From Chlorogloeopsis sp. ULAP01 (GTDB lineage: Bacteria > Cyanobacteriota > Cyanobacteriia > Cyanobacteriales > Nostocaceae), in the NCBI RefSeq assembly GCF_030381805.1, contig NZ_JAUDRH010000023.1, forward strand, positions 1 through 64,000: 64,000 bases of DNA, in the 5' to 3' direction. The notes under the pieces are model-generated. The model did not search any database. It worked only from the letters and a program-made list of their open reading frames with translations, and was not told where the DNA came from. Numbering within the stretch: the stretch's first letter is position 1; each line of letters begins with the position of its first letter. Shown here one piece after another: positions 26,715 to 36,446 of this stretch. The translations under genes and the position numbers were made by a program.

Positions 26715-29057
26715 TTAATTTTGACTTTTTAATTGAGAATGCTGAATTGATGTGACGCTCACTGTTGCCAGAAGTGCCAATACTGAAGGTACAAATGGTA
26801 CCCAATATCCCCCAATCAAGAAACTTAAGCAGATAATATAAATAACTCCAGAGGAAACAATTACAATCACAACCAAGCGTGGTAGTAAATGTCGTATTTG
26901 CCAAGTCAGCAATCCTGCTGCTAAACCCCAAAACCAAATCCACAACACCTCAGCCATGGGGTGCCATGTCCTTAGTAAAGGACGTCTATCAATTACAGCG
27001 CTAAGAATCTGGCTAATCATATGGGCTTGTAGCAATACTCCTGGTAGTTGTTTATCTAACTCACTTCCATAGGATGTAGCCCAATAATCTGGAAAATCAC
27101 CTTTGGCAGCAACACCAATGAGTACAATTCGGTTTTTGATAGCGTTAGGATTAACTGAATTTGATAAAAGTTGCGTCAGCGTTACTTGTTCGGCAACTTG
27201 CTTAGAAGAACGATAATTTAACAATATTTGACCGCCATTGGTGTCGATTTTTTGATAACCACCCCTTCGCGATCGCAAGCGTTGCAAAATCATGCGATCA
27301 AGTTGTAAATCTCCTTGGGGTGTGAACTGCGGTTGAATACCTAGAGAATGTAAATAGTGGAGCGCTAGTTGCGTACTAAAGGCATAGTTTGTAGGACACG
27401 GTGATGTTGCTTCTTGTCTCATAAATAGTAGATGCCGACGCACCACTCCATCATCATCATTGACAAAGTCGCTAAAACCCAAACGAGGTTCGGGAATCTC
27501 TGGAGGTGGCTCAATGCCAGTGGTATTGCCTCTGGCATAACTACCTTTACAAACCCCGATTAAATTGTCGGTTGTTTGCAGGCGTTTGATTAAATCTGGA
27601 GATTCAGCAGAGAAATCACGGTAGATATCTAAACCGATCGCTTGAGGTTGATACTGTTGAAGTTTCTCCAATAAAAGATTGAGATATTTGTCAGAAACAG
27701 ATGTACCTTTGAGAGATTCGCCTTGACGGCGTTGGGCTGCAATGTCAGCATCATCAATTGTTACTAACAAAAGACGCGGATCTGGCCCTTCATCAAGCAC
27801 AACAGAGCGCGATCGCATCATTCCATCAAAAGCTTGTAACTCCCAACGTTGTAAAAACCCAAAAAATCTTACTCCCACCACTACTGTAGTTATAACTGCA
27901 CTAGTAAGTAAAACTTGAGTACAATTACGTACAAAAGACGAGACAGCAATTGGTTTGACTGCTTGTTTCGCAGCAATTGTGCCGGTAATATCTTGCCAGG
28001 TAGATGGTACTTCCGCAAGGTTCTGGCAAATTACTGGTAACCAAGTAGCGCAGGGAAATTTATCTTCTAGTCCTTGGAGTTGTTCTCTTGCTTCCCGCAC
28101 TGCTAAATAAAAACGCTCACCAGCAGCAAATCCTTCGAGAAAATACTTTAAAAACTCTTGCGCTACTAAATCAGGCACAGGTTCGCGCATAACAATTATT
28201 TGAGGGATATGTAAGTCGGCTAGCTGTTCTGCCAATCCCAAACCATCACAAGAGTTGAAAATTGCTAGTTGTAAGCCCCGTTCTACGGCTTTTCTTAAAG
28301 CGTATTTTAATTCACTAATACTTAGGCTATCAGTTTGATTGAGAAATATGCGCCCAACACCATTAGTCCCCTGACTAGAACTGTGTCCAGCAAAGAAAAG
28401 AATATCCCAGTTTTTTTGCCACAGAAAGTCATTCAATTCTTTACGTTGTGGTTCCACCAAAAAGCTGACTTCTGCTGCTGGTAAAGCCTCCAACAAAGCT
28501 TTGTCTCTTTGAGTATTAATTCCCTGACTATTGCCGATAATCGCTAGTATATTTACTTTGTGATTAAATGTTTTTTTAGAAGCAATTCGTTCGTATCTTA
28601 GAGGTGCGATCGCAATTTCTGCCTTACGGTAACGTTCCATCACATCCCAAAGATGCCAAGGTAATCGCTGGAGATCCCGATTATCTGTTTGCAATATGAC
28701 TCGCACTTCGTCTGTTGGCAACAATTGTTCTAGCCATTTTTCCCGTACGGGACGAAATTCTGGAGCAAGTAGCCAACTATTGAGATGCGATCGCAAAGTA
28801 TAAGCAGTTTGATCGCAGTCTTGAACTATTGATACATTTGTCACCTGTACCTTGTCTGCCGATAAGCGATAGCGGTTACCCATCTTCAGGTAACTAGACT
28901 GCCACTCTCTATACTTTTGTAATAATTCTGTTGCTGGAGGTAATTTACCTGCAATTTCCGATGAAGGTAGCTCACCTTCTGTACCAATTTGCAGTGTGAC
29001 AGCAAATCCTTCTTCAAAACTACCGTCTGAGAATTTCAGAACTACTAACTTACCCAT
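26715..29057 (-). CDS. CHAT protease-like domain fused to a CHASE2 sensor domain
   Basis: This 780-residue membrane protein has an N-terminal caspase-like CHAT domain (about 130-345) with the catalytic His225 in FFAGHSSS and Cys270 in IFNSCDGLG, so the dyad is intact. A transmembrane helix (about 380-400) leads to an extracytoplasmic CHASE2 domain (405-690; LQAFDGMMRSR, LLLVTIDDADI, GLDIYRD, IVLIGVAAKGDFPD). Three helices (about 700-775) close the protein. The layout predicts signal sensing outside and proteolysis inside. It sits 44 bases after the DUF1822 gene on the same strand. Substrate and signal are unknown. Confidence 0.85.
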   Translation of the reverse strand: MGKLVVLKFSDGSFEEGFAVTLQIGTEGELPSSEIAGKLPPATELLQKYREWQSSYLKMGNRYRLSADKVQVTNVSIVQDCDQTAYTLRSHLNSWLLAPEFRPVREKWLEQLLPTDEVRVILQTDNRDLQRLPWHLWDVMERYRKAEIAIAPLRYERIASKKTFNHKVNILAIIGNSQGINTQRDKALLEALPAAEVSFLVEPQRKELNDFLWQKNWDILFFAGHSSSQGTNGVGRIFLNQTDSLSISELKYALRKAVERGLQLAIFNSCDGLGLAEQLADLHIPQIIVMREPVPDLVAQEFLKYFLEGFAAGERFYLAVREAREQLQGLEDKFPCATWLPVICQNLAEVPSTWQDITGTIAAKQAVKPIAVSSFVRNCTQVLLTSAVITTVVVGVRFFGFLQRWELQAFDGMMRSRSVVLDEGPDPRLLLVTIDDADIAAQRRQGESLKGTSVSDKYLNLLLEKLQQYQPQAIGLDIYRDFSAESPDLIKRLQTTDNLIGVCKGSYARGNTTGIEPPPEIPEPRLGFSDFVNDDDGVVRRHLLFMRQEATSPCPTNYAFSTQLALHYLHSLGIQPQFTPQGDLQLDRMILQRLRSRRGGYQKIDTNGGQILLNYRSSKQVAEQVTLTQLLSNSVNPNAIKNRIVLIGVAAKGDFPDYWATSYGSELDKQLPGVLLQAHMISQILSAVIDRRPLLRTWHPMAEVLWIWFWGLAAGLLTWQIRHLLPRLVVIVIVSSGVIYIICLSFLIGGYWVPFVPSVLALLATVSVTSIQHSQLKSQN

Positions 29058-29101
29058 AAATTAAATAAAGTATGAAGTCTGAAAATAAACCTTCATCTCA
29101 A

Positions 29102-30064
29102 CTAAATTACAAAGCGTTCCGTAACTTGGGCATCATTCAATGCTACTTGAACGCTAAACTGCTCTGTGGGTTCTCCTCGAAACTGTAATTGAATGTAGTT
29201 GTCTGCACTTCTTGCTTGAGCCTCTAAAAACACTGCTCCTGAGTGATCTAAAACTGTAAGTTTCACATCCTGTGGAAGGTAATTTTGACTACCTGTGGGA
29301 TGTAATTGTAAGCGAACACTGACTTGTTGATCTACATAAGGGCTAATTTCCACTATCAAAATGACGAATTGGCTAGCAATTTGGATTCCCAAATCAATCA
29401 GTTTTCCTCGTCGGATAAATTGTTCTGGCTGAGTAGAGGGAATTTTTTCCATCAAATTTTTACTTCTAAACACAAAATCTGGTGCAAATTCTGGTTGATT
29501 CCACAAGGATTCTAGTGTTTGCCATCCTGTTTCAAAGATTCCTGCAAACCACTGACTCAGGCTCACTGATTCTGGAACTGTTGATTTTAGTGTGGGTGAT
29601 AGATGTTCAATCAAAGCTTCTAGAGGTTGCAGTTGACTCAGAGGCAGTTCTTGAGAAGTAACATTACGGACAAAACCTAGCACCTTTGCTTCCAATTGAG
29701 ACTCATCTACCTGCACAACTAAATAACCGATCCGCTCTTCCCAAGTTTCTGGGGGAATGTAACAAAATTGCTCATTTAGACGTATGGGACGACACTCTAA
29801 ACTTCCAATTCCTGGTATTTCTATATCAGCCACATCAGCACACATACGTATCACAGGGTTCCAAGTATTGCTAGACTTCAAATCAGTAGGAATATTCATC
29901 ATTTGCAAATAGTCATTGACTACCAGCACACACAGTGTATTCAAACGGACTCTTTCAGCACTTTTAGAAGTTGGTTGCTGATTGGCAAAATGCTGGGCAA
30001 TTGTGCGAGCTGCTTGGGTAATAGGCAAAGTTAAACCCTTATTGTCTAGCTCAAATTTAGTCAT
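29102..30064 (-). CDS. DUF1822 family protein
   Basis: This soluble 320-residue protein begins MTKFELDNKGLTLPIT, the typical DUF1822 N-terminus. It contains the family stretch RLNTLCVLVVNDYLQMM and, later, CYIPPETWEERIGYLVVQ. The C-terminal ~100 residues (LIDLGIQIASQFVILIVEI, VRLQLHPTG) look like a beta-rich domain. DUF1822 occurs in cyanobacteria next to CHAT/CHASE2 and sigma-factor genes. Here it is immediately upstream of the CHAT-CHASE2 gene (44-base gap), which points to one transcription unit and a possible cytoplasmic partner or substrate. No enzyme motif is visible and the function is unknown. Confidence 0.8.
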   Translation of the reverse strand: MTKFELDNKGLTLPITQAARTIAQHFANQQPTSKSAERVRLNTLCVLVVNDYLQMMNIPTDLKSSNTWNPVIRMCADVADIEIPGIGSLECRPIRLNEQFCYIPPETWEERIGYLVVQVDESQLEAKVLGFVRNVTSQELPLSQLQPLEALIEHLSPTLKSTVPESVSLSQWFAGIFETGWQTLESLWNQPEFAPDFVFRSKNLMEKIPSTQPEQFIRRGKLIDLGIQIASQFVILIVEISPYVDQQVSVRLQLHPTGSQNYLPQDVKLTVLDHSGAVFLEAQARSADNYIQLQFRGEPTEQFSVQVALNDAQVTERFVI

Positions 30065-30573
30065 AAGTTCTTTTCAAGAGAATGGATGCTGCTGTATATT
30101 TATCTTTCCTAATCACGCAAATTACGCAAGAAAATAGTTAGTCCAGGCGGCTATATGTAAATATTTATCTCTAAAAAATAAGGCAGCTATGCCAAAGACA
30201 GAGAATAGAAGGAAATTAGAAATATTACCCAAATTCTAGAAGAATTGGGCGATAAGAACTAAGCCTGCCTGCGCGGACTGAACAAAGAGTTTCTTCATAG
30301 CAGATTCACTGGCGGCGAATGCCTCCGATATGCCATGCGATCGCCACCCGCTATGAATGGAAAAACCAGTCATATGATGTCCGCCAAATCACCCATAATA
30401 AACAGTTTGTAGTGAGGACTTCAGTCCCGGCTTGAGGACTAAAGTCCTCACTACGAGCAAATATTTTTATTCAGTTTGATTAACCGGACATGATATCAAA
30501 TCCTATTTCCTTCTGCCCCTTTTGAAGTTTGGAGCGGAGGCTTACTCCAACCTAACTTCTCTGTACCTTTTAC
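30065..30573. other. Spacer holding a MITE-like element, no gene
   Basis: This 509-base gap lies inside the minus-strand CHAT block, between the TPR-CHAT and DUF1822 genes. It includes the second MITE-like copy (30375-30493) and an HIP1-like site near 30340. No coding frame was supported. Confidence 0.6.
30375..30493. mobile_element. MITE-like element, copy 2 (119 bp, TA at both edges)
   Basis: It has the same length as copy 1 and is nearly identical to it, including the ends TGATGTCCGCC and CCGGACATGA and the flanking TA (30373-30374, 30494-30495). The internal hairpin is more perfect here: GTGAGGACTT-C-AGTCC pairs with GGACT-A-AAGTCCTCAC. Confidence 0.75.
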
Positions 30574-33447
30574 TTACAACCAATTTCCAATTAAAACATA
30601 AGCAGACCAAAAACCAGGTGCATTGTAGTTAGGATGTTGAAGCAATTGAAGTTGAGCACGGCGAAGAGCTTCCACTTTGGTGATACCGACATTTTTTAGT
30701 TGTCGATAGAAAGCGCCGATAAACTGGGCTGTCGAATCGTCATCAATCTGCCATAGAGAAGCTACTGTACTGCGTGCGCCTGCCCTTACAGCCGCTCCAG
30801 CAAGTCCTAATGCCGCACGCTTATCTCCTGCTGCTGTCTGACAAGCACTCAACACTAATAGTTGTACTGGTGTTGATGTGGTTTCGTCTCGGCGACGAAA
30901 AATATTGTCGAATTCCGTAACGTTTATTGGGCCATCGGCAGCTAAAATAAAAGTCTGCTCGGCACGGGAACTAAACTGACCGTGGGTTGCTAAATGTACC
31001 ACGTTAAAAGAAGTAGCATTAACTTTGTTCTCTAATGCTTGACTGGTAAACTGCCGATCTAAAAGGTCAGTAGTTGATATCCCAGTTTCATTAATCATTT
31101 CGATTTCAGTTTTGATCGCAGGTAAGGGTGAAAAGTTAGAATACCCTGGTGGTGGCTGAGTTAATCCTGCTGTAAGAGCTTTTAACTGCTGTGGTTGTAA
31201 TGGTTTGGGATCGAGAAGTTGCAAGCCGACGCTTAAGGCAACTGCATATTTTTCTACTAAGTATTGTCTACCATCGTAAAGGACAGACATTGGTAGATTG
31301 CGTAACACTCCATCAGGAATAAAAACCAGAGTGTTGACTCCACTTGCCGACAATTTCGATTCAATCGGTTTAATCAGCCAGTTATAAACTTGCTGTGACT
31401 GTAATCTCACTGCTTTGATTGCCGCAGGATTGATCAGATTTTGCCGCAGTTGTACTACTGTTTTTTCGACTTCTGCTTGAGAAATTTTAATCTGATGATG
31501 TTGTAAAGGTTGTTTGGGAATTTTGACAATTACCTGAATCTCTTCAGGAAGAATGATAGGGTATAAAATAGCAGCTGTGGGATTTTCTTTGTCTACAATT
31601 TGGTCTAATAATACTCGCTGACCTTGCAAACAAGCTTGCCGAAAAAAGTTATCTAATTCTGCTAACTGTAGTGCTTCTATGATTTGGCGTGCTTTCTCTA
31701 AAGTTTTTTCGTCTGGTTGTTTTTGTTGTTCTTGCAGCAGTAATTGCACTGATTGCCGATAGACTGGTTCGACACTGTCTCGAAAGTTAAATCGCAAATC
31801 TTGGTTAACTGCAACTAGATCGCTGCGCAGAGATTGCAGAGTTTCTACAGCTACATCATAGGCTGCGATCGCTCCCTGCAAATCTCCTTGTGCTTTTAAA
31901 AGTCTTCCCAACTGCCATTGCCACCGATAGGCAATTTCTGATGCATTGCTAGCTTGTGCTAAAAGTAATGCCTGTTGTGTCAGGTTTTGTGCTGCTTGCC
32001 ACTGCCCAGTCTGTTCGTATAAACTACCCAAACTTCCAAGAGCATAAGCTTCTGCTCGCTTGTCATCTAAACTGCGGGCTTGTTGCACAGCTTGAGCTAG
32101 GAGTTGGGCGGGTGACGACGCGGAGGAAGAAGAGGCGGGGAGTGGGGGAGAAACAGATGGGGAAGATAGGGAAGATGAGGAAGATGGGGAAGAATTTACT
32201 CTTATCACTTCCTCACCCCCTTCACCTCCTTGTCGACGGACACTTTCCTCAACGGAGGGAACCTCCGCACGGAAGTGTCCTCCCCTTGTTCCCTTGTCCT
32301 CTTGATTCCCTAACTTAGCGAGACTTTCTGCAAAATTAATTCGAGCAAAAATACTGGCACGGCTGAGGGGAAGTTGCTCTAGTTCGGATTGTATCTTTGG
32401 TAATAAATTTAAGGCTGTTTCTGATTGTCCCTCCTCAATCAAGAGGCTAAGGTAATTTAGTTGTGCTTGAACTTTGACTTTGAGTGAGGTAGCTTCCTTA
32501 ACTGTTTGTTGATAATAGTTGATCGCTTGTTGTATTTGGTCTTGAGCGCGGGCATTATTGCCTAAACTAAAAAGACTGGCAGCAATATGATCGGGAGATT
32601 TTAGGCGCTTGGCAATTTCTAAACTTTGTAACAGGTGAATTCGAGATTTTGACAAGTTGCCAACTAACTGAAAAACATCACCAAGCGATCGCAATGTGAT
32701 TAATTTTTCTAAAGAATCTGGCTGCGATTGCAATGTTTGGTTTAACGCTGACAATGTTGTTTCTGCACGACGATAAAATCCGCTTGACAACAATGCTTGA
32801 GCTTGATTGATTTGTGATCGGACTACGCCGTTTCGATCCGAAAGCTTAGTGTAAATATCTGCTGACTGCTGCCAAGTTTTCAAGGCTTCTTCTGGCTGTC
32901 CGATTGTTAATTGCAAACGCCCTTTAATATCCAGTGTTTGAGGCAATATTTGCGGATTTGGAAGATTTTTCTGCTCTGCTGTGCTGCTAGTATACTTTTG
33001 TGTCCTATTTTCTACTTTTTGATAGCCAAGAATATTTAAACTTTGTGCGATCGCAGATTCTGCCTCTTTCCAAGCACCGAGTTGCTGATAAGCAAGAGAA
33101 AGATTGCTCAAAGTTGCCGCAAGTTTGTTGGTATCTCCTTGCCGTTGATAAGCTTCGGCTGCTTGTTGCAGTACTTTTACTGCTTCTGTAAATCGCCCGG
33201 CATCGTATAGTGCTTTTCCTTGTTGTAAGGCAGAATTAGAAAGTTTTGTAGAGATGGCAACAAAAGAAGGGTTACTCTGAGCTAGTTTTGCTAAAGCTGG
33301 TGAGGTGTATATGCACAATAGAATCGTCATCAACACCAGAATCAAAAAGCGCACAGTAGAGGGAAATATTTGCCATTGCCTCTTTATCTCCTCCCTCCTC
33401 AAGCAGGATTGGCAGTGATGAAAAAGTAGAAACCGTTTTCCTGCCAT
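30574..33447 (-). CDS. TPR protein with C-terminal CHAT protease domain
   Basis: This 957-residue protein begins with a basic segment and one hydrophobic helix (about 31-54; FLILVLMTILLCIYTSPALA), so it is exported or anchored. TPR repeats follow (about 75-365 and 450-560; ALYDAGRFTEAVKVLQQA and others). A Ser-rich insert (about 380-450) interrupts them and is encoded by repeat-like DNA. The CHAT domain (about 650-955) has the dyad His822 (HLATHGQF) and Cys869 (LSACQTAAGD), plus the family ending FWSAYVLIGNW. Family members are caspase-like peptidases; in type III-E CRISPR, TPR-CHAT acts with gRAMP, but no CRISPR is present here. It lies downstream of the response regulator. Confidence 0.85.
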   Translation of the reverse strand: MAGKRFLLFHHCQSCLRREEIKRQWQIFPSTVRFLILVLMTILLCIYTSPALAKLAQSNPSFVAISTKLSNSALQQGKALYDAGRFTEAVKVLQQAAEAYQRQGDTNKLAATLSNLSLAYQQLGAWKEAESAIAQSLNILGYQKVENRTQKYTSSTAEQKNLPNPQILPQTLDIKGRLQLTIGQPEEALKTWQQSADIYTKLSDRNGVVRSQINQAQALLSSGFYRRAETTLSALNQTLQSQPDSLEKLITLRSLGDVFQLVGNLSKSRIHLLQSLEIAKRLKSPDHIAASLFSLGNNARAQDQIQQAINYYQQTVKEATSLKVKVQAQLNYLSLLIEEGQSETALNLLPKIQSELEQLPLSRASIFARINFAESLAKLGNQEDKGTRGGHFRAEVPSVEESVRRQGGEGGEEVIRVNSSPSSSSSLSSPSVSPPLPASSSSASSPAQLLAQAVQQARSLDDKRAEAYALGSLGSLYEQTGQWQAAQNLTQQALLLAQASNASEIAYRWQWQLGRLLKAQGDLQGAIAAYDVAVETLQSLRSDLVAVNQDLRFNFRDSVEPVYRQSVQLLLQEQQKQPDEKTLEKARQIIEALQLAELDNFFRQACLQGQRVLLDQIVDKENPTAAILYPIILPEEIQVIVKIPKQPLQHHQIKISQAEVEKTVVQLRQNLINPAAIKAVRLQSQQVYNWLIKPIESKLSASGVNTLVFIPDGVLRNLPMSVLYDGRQYLVEKYAVALSVGLQLLDPKPLQPQQLKALTAGLTQPPPGYSNFSPLPAIKTEIEMINETGISTTDLLDRQFTSQALENKVNATSFNVVHLATHGQFSSRAEQTFILAADGPINVTEFDNIFRRRDETTSTPVQLLVLSACQTAAGDKRAALGLAGAAVRAGARSTVASLWQIDDDSTAQFIGAFYRQLKNVGITKVEALRRAQLQLLQHPNYNAPGFWSAYVLIGNWL
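32238..32280. repeat. Palindromic repeat inside the TPR-CHAT coding region
   Basis: GGACACTTTCC...CGGAGG and CCTCCG...GGAAGTGTCC form a ~43-base imperfect hairpin within codons of the Ser-rich insert. Adjacent DNA (about 32110-32220) is a GGGGAAGAT-like low-complexity run. Together they look like an intergenic repeat that entered the gene in frame. Confidence 0.65.
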
Positions 33448-33532
33448 AAGCTTTTTATATGTTATAAGTTATAGATTACAGGTTAGAGGTTGCAGATAGA
33501 TTGAATTTACTCTATCTACTAGCCTCTAGCCC

Positions 33533-34219
33533 CTAGTCAATTAAACCTGCTTCTCTAGCCCGAATTTGAGTAACGACGCGGACATTTTTTCCTTGATTTT
33601 TTAATTCTTGACAATCAATACCCAACAAATTTTGGAGCCGATCCCAATAGTGGCGTACCATGCGTTCCGATACACTAATTTCTTGGGCGATCGCTTTATC
33701 TTGCAGCCCTTCTTGAAAAGCTAGGGTTAGCAGTTTCACCAACTCCGGTTTGAGTTCTGATTGGAAATAAATTGCTTGAATATCTTTGAGATGAGTTAAT
33801 CCCTGTAATGCCCAACTAACTCTAGTGAGCATTTCTCGGCTAGAAAGACATTTATCAGCAATTGTAAAGCCTCCTTTATGGGAATCTATCTCAGTTTTTA
33901 ATTGCACTAATTTTCTAATATATTCACTTTGAATCACAATATTCAGCTTGGAATAGTTATTTAGCAAATGCCTGAGTAGTTGAATACCTGTAGTAGTCCG
34001 TGCCGTTGTACCTGGTTTTTCTGGAAGGCAAATATCCATGACAACTAAATCAGGCTGAAATATAGAAATTTGATTTAAAGCATTCTCAGCAGTTTTATAA
34101 GTAAAAATTTTTGCCTCTGGATACTGGTTTTGTAGCAATTTGAGTGTTCCACTCAGACAAATTTCATGACCATCAATTAAAAAAATTTTAAGTTTTGGTT
34201 GAAGTAAATCTTTGTTCAT
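33533..34219 (-). CDS. Response regulator with LuxR-type DNA-binding domain
   Basis: This 228-residue protein has a receiver domain (about 9-130) with the phospho-acceptor Asp62 in LVVMDICLPE. The acidic pair near the N-terminus is reduced to LIDGHE (one Asp). The C-terminal helix-turn-helix (about 165-225) reads LLTLAFQEGLQDKAIAQEISVSERMVRHYWDRLQ-like, where VSERMVRHY is the recognition helix of the LuxR/GerE family. It is the first gene of the minus-strand block and lies 85 bases upstream of TPR-CHAT, so it may regulate that block. No histidine kinase is adjacent. The weakened acidic pocket means phosphorylation may be atypical. Confidence 0.8.
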   Translation of the reverse strand: MNKDLLQPKLKIFLIDGHEICLSGTLKLLQNQYPEAKIFTYKTAENALNQISIFQPDLVVMDICLPEKPGTTARTTTGIQLLRHLLNNYSKLNIVIQSEYIRKLVQLKTEIDSHKGGFTIADKCLSSREMLTRVSWALQGLTHLKDIQAIYFQSELKPELVKLLTLAFQEGLQDKAIAQEISVSERMVRHYWDRLQNLLGIDCQELKNQGKNVRVVTQIRAREAGLID

Positions 34220-35220
34220 GCTTGGTTCTCACATCTCAATACTTATGGGAATTCGCTTGATTTTCCCTCTGTGTGCTACATCTTCACAAAAAGTATAAAG
34301 GCGGTATTTGATTAGTTGAGGGAAAAAGTACAAAGCCACCTTATAGCTAAGAGGCACAAACCGAGTCAATCATTAAATAAAATTGGATTCCAAATAAATT
34401 TTTAGGATGAATATTAAAGAATATCAATGGGTATCAATAAACACTTTAATTCTCCTTACACCTTAAATTAACCCAGTTGAAGCAAATTAGTTATTCCAAT
34501 GGAATATTCTGTTTGAGAGCAAACTATTACGTAAAACTTTACAAAACTTTACATCTTTGCTTAGGCTCGTGAAAAGCTTCGTGTGTCATCGGAGATTCAC
34601 AAATTGAAAAGCTATCGAAAACTAGCCTTTGTAGTCTTGCCGTTAATCATTAAATATCTATGCTTTTGTACCATAATTGTACAAAAATTATGTATTTTAT
34701 TTAGTTTTTAACTTTTTGTTAGCTTTGATTTAACTGCGATCGCCTAGATGGGGCGAAAATTGAACAACAGGTATCATTAGCTTCGCCAAGTTGGTACCAT
34801 TGCAGAAATTTTAGATATCTAAAACAAAATTAGAGAGCGCACTTTTCGACGCACTTACTTGTTATTATACCTCAAATTACTACGTATTTAAGTATTAACT
34901 TGTGAATCTGCTATTGAATTTTCACTTTAACTACACAGCTTTGTCTTTTAAATCATAAAACAACTAAGATTTAAATTAATATTTGTTGATATTTTTAAAT
35001 CTCAAGTTTTTTATTGATAAATCACGCAATTGTAATAGCGTTAATTAGCTTATTTTCAAATTCCAAACATATCTTTTTCAAATAACTAAAAATAATTGCC
35101 AAATATCATCTATCCACAGATGTATATTTTAAATTTTGTTAGATAGACAAAATCTGAATACCCACAATAATAAGATTAAATCAATTAGACAGAATCAGAC
35201 AATCGTAGGAGTAATTTTTG
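34220..35220. other. Long AT-rich divergent spacer, no gene
   Basis: This is a 1-kb spacer between the divergent response regulator and SLH genes. A direct repeat of AAAACTTTAC occurs twice near 34533-34553. One HIP1-like site lies near 34740. No gene, RNA or terminator was recognised; long 5' leaders for either neighbour are possible. Confidence 0.45.
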
Positions 35221-36162
35221 ATGATTAGTTTACCTAGATGGTTGTTAGTCAGTACATCTTTGTCAGCTTTATGTTTGACAGTGTTTGCATCTGCGCCGTT
35301 AAGAACTCATGCTCAAAATTCAACACAGACTGTTTTTCCTGATGTTGAACCTAGTTATTGGGCGCAACCATTTATTCGTGGTTTGGCTTTAAGAAATGTT
35401 ATTACCGGATATCCAGATGGTACATATCGACCAGAACAAACTATAGAGCGTGACGAATTTGCCGCAATCATTCGCCAAGCCTTTGATCAAGAGCCAATAC
35501 GGCAAATAGAAAGTGGATCTGTCTACAAAGATGTTCCTACAAATTATTGGGCAGCTAATGCAATTGAGCAAGCTTATCAACAAGGATTTATGGCAGGCTA
35601 CCCTGGTGGTTATTTTCGCCCGCGTCAAGAAGTTACCAAAGTTGAAGCCATTGTAGCTTTAACAAGAGGTTTAGATTTAACTCCTGCTACATCAACAGCA
35701 CCAGCAACTACTGCACCAGCCACAATCCCACCGACAGCTACTGCACCCAGGAGACAACAAAGGGCAAAAAGGCCATTTTTATTCTTCCCATTAGCAATTA
35801 CCTCCTTAATGCAGCCTTTAATGGTTCCACCAGCCCAGGCAGAAACACCACCGACAACAACAGCATCAACAACAACTCCTCAGCGCCCGGCATCAGTTCT
35901 CATTAGTGAAACTTACAAAGATGCCAATCAGATTCCTCAATATGCAGTTGGCTCGGTAGCAACAGCAACCCAAAAAAATATAGTAGTCAACTATCCTAAT
36001 TCCAATGTGCTAAATCCTAATCAGCCTGCCACTCGTGCTGAGGTTGCTGCTCTGATTTATCAAACCTTAGTTGCTCAAGGGAAAGTAGAACCTATTGCGA
36101 TTAATACGCCAACTTATCAGTACATTGTTCGTACTGATAATACCAACCAGAATGGTCAATAG
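35221..36162 (+). CDS. S-layer homology (SLH) domain protein
   Basis: The ATG at 35221 has an AGGAG ribosome site nine bases before it (35207-35211). The 313-residue protein has a signal peptide (MISLPRWLLVSTSLSALCL... cleaved near THAQN). Two clear SLH repeats follow (about 38-80, VFPDVEPSYWAQPFIRGLA; about 100-145, YKDVPTNYWAANAIEQAY). A Thr/Ala/Pro-rich linker leads to a third, degenerate SLH-like repeat (about 230-285; YKDANQIPQYAVGSV). SLH modules bind peptidoglycan-linked polymers. Within the linker lies a hydrophobic patch ending PPAQA, an odd signal-like sequence in mid-protein. A cell-envelope structural role is inferred. Confidence 0.83.
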   Translation: MISLPRWLLVSTSLSALCLTVFASAPLRTHAQNSTQTVFPDVEPSYWAQPFIRGLALRNVITGYPDGTYRPEQTIERDEFAAIIRQAFDQEPIRQIESGSVYKDVPTNYWAANAIEQAYQQGFMAGYPGGYFRPRQEVTKVEAIVALTRGLDLTPATSTAPATTAPATIPPTATAPRRQQRAKRPFLFFPLAITSLMQPLMVPPAQAETPPTTTASTTTPQRPASVLISETYKDANQIPQYAVGSVATATQKNIVVNYPNSNVLNPNQPATRAEVAALIYQTLVAQGKVEPIAINTPTYQYIVRTDNTNQNGQ

Positions 36163-36446
36163 TATTTTATGTCTTCTGATTTGTGATTGCTAATTCATAT
36201 ATTGATGTAATCTCAATCAGAATTTGCATGATTTTGAAATTCGCGTTGAGTGATCATTGCACTCTTGTGTAGCTTCCTCTGGAGAGTTAGTAGTGAACAA
36301 TGTAACTAATTATCTGGCGATCGCTCCGAAAATAACAGGCAACTTTCAGTTACCAAAAATACCTCTTTGCAAGGGTTTGTTACCACTGGCGACATAGCTA
36401 GATGCTTACGGCGCAGGCGAGATATAGGCAAAGAAATGGCGTAATC

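Noticed and set aside
30574..33447. Type III-E CRISPR (craspase) association of the TPR-CHAT protein
   Set aside because: No gRAMP gene, other cas gene or repeat-spacer array is in the window; the protein is exported or anchored, unlike Csx29.
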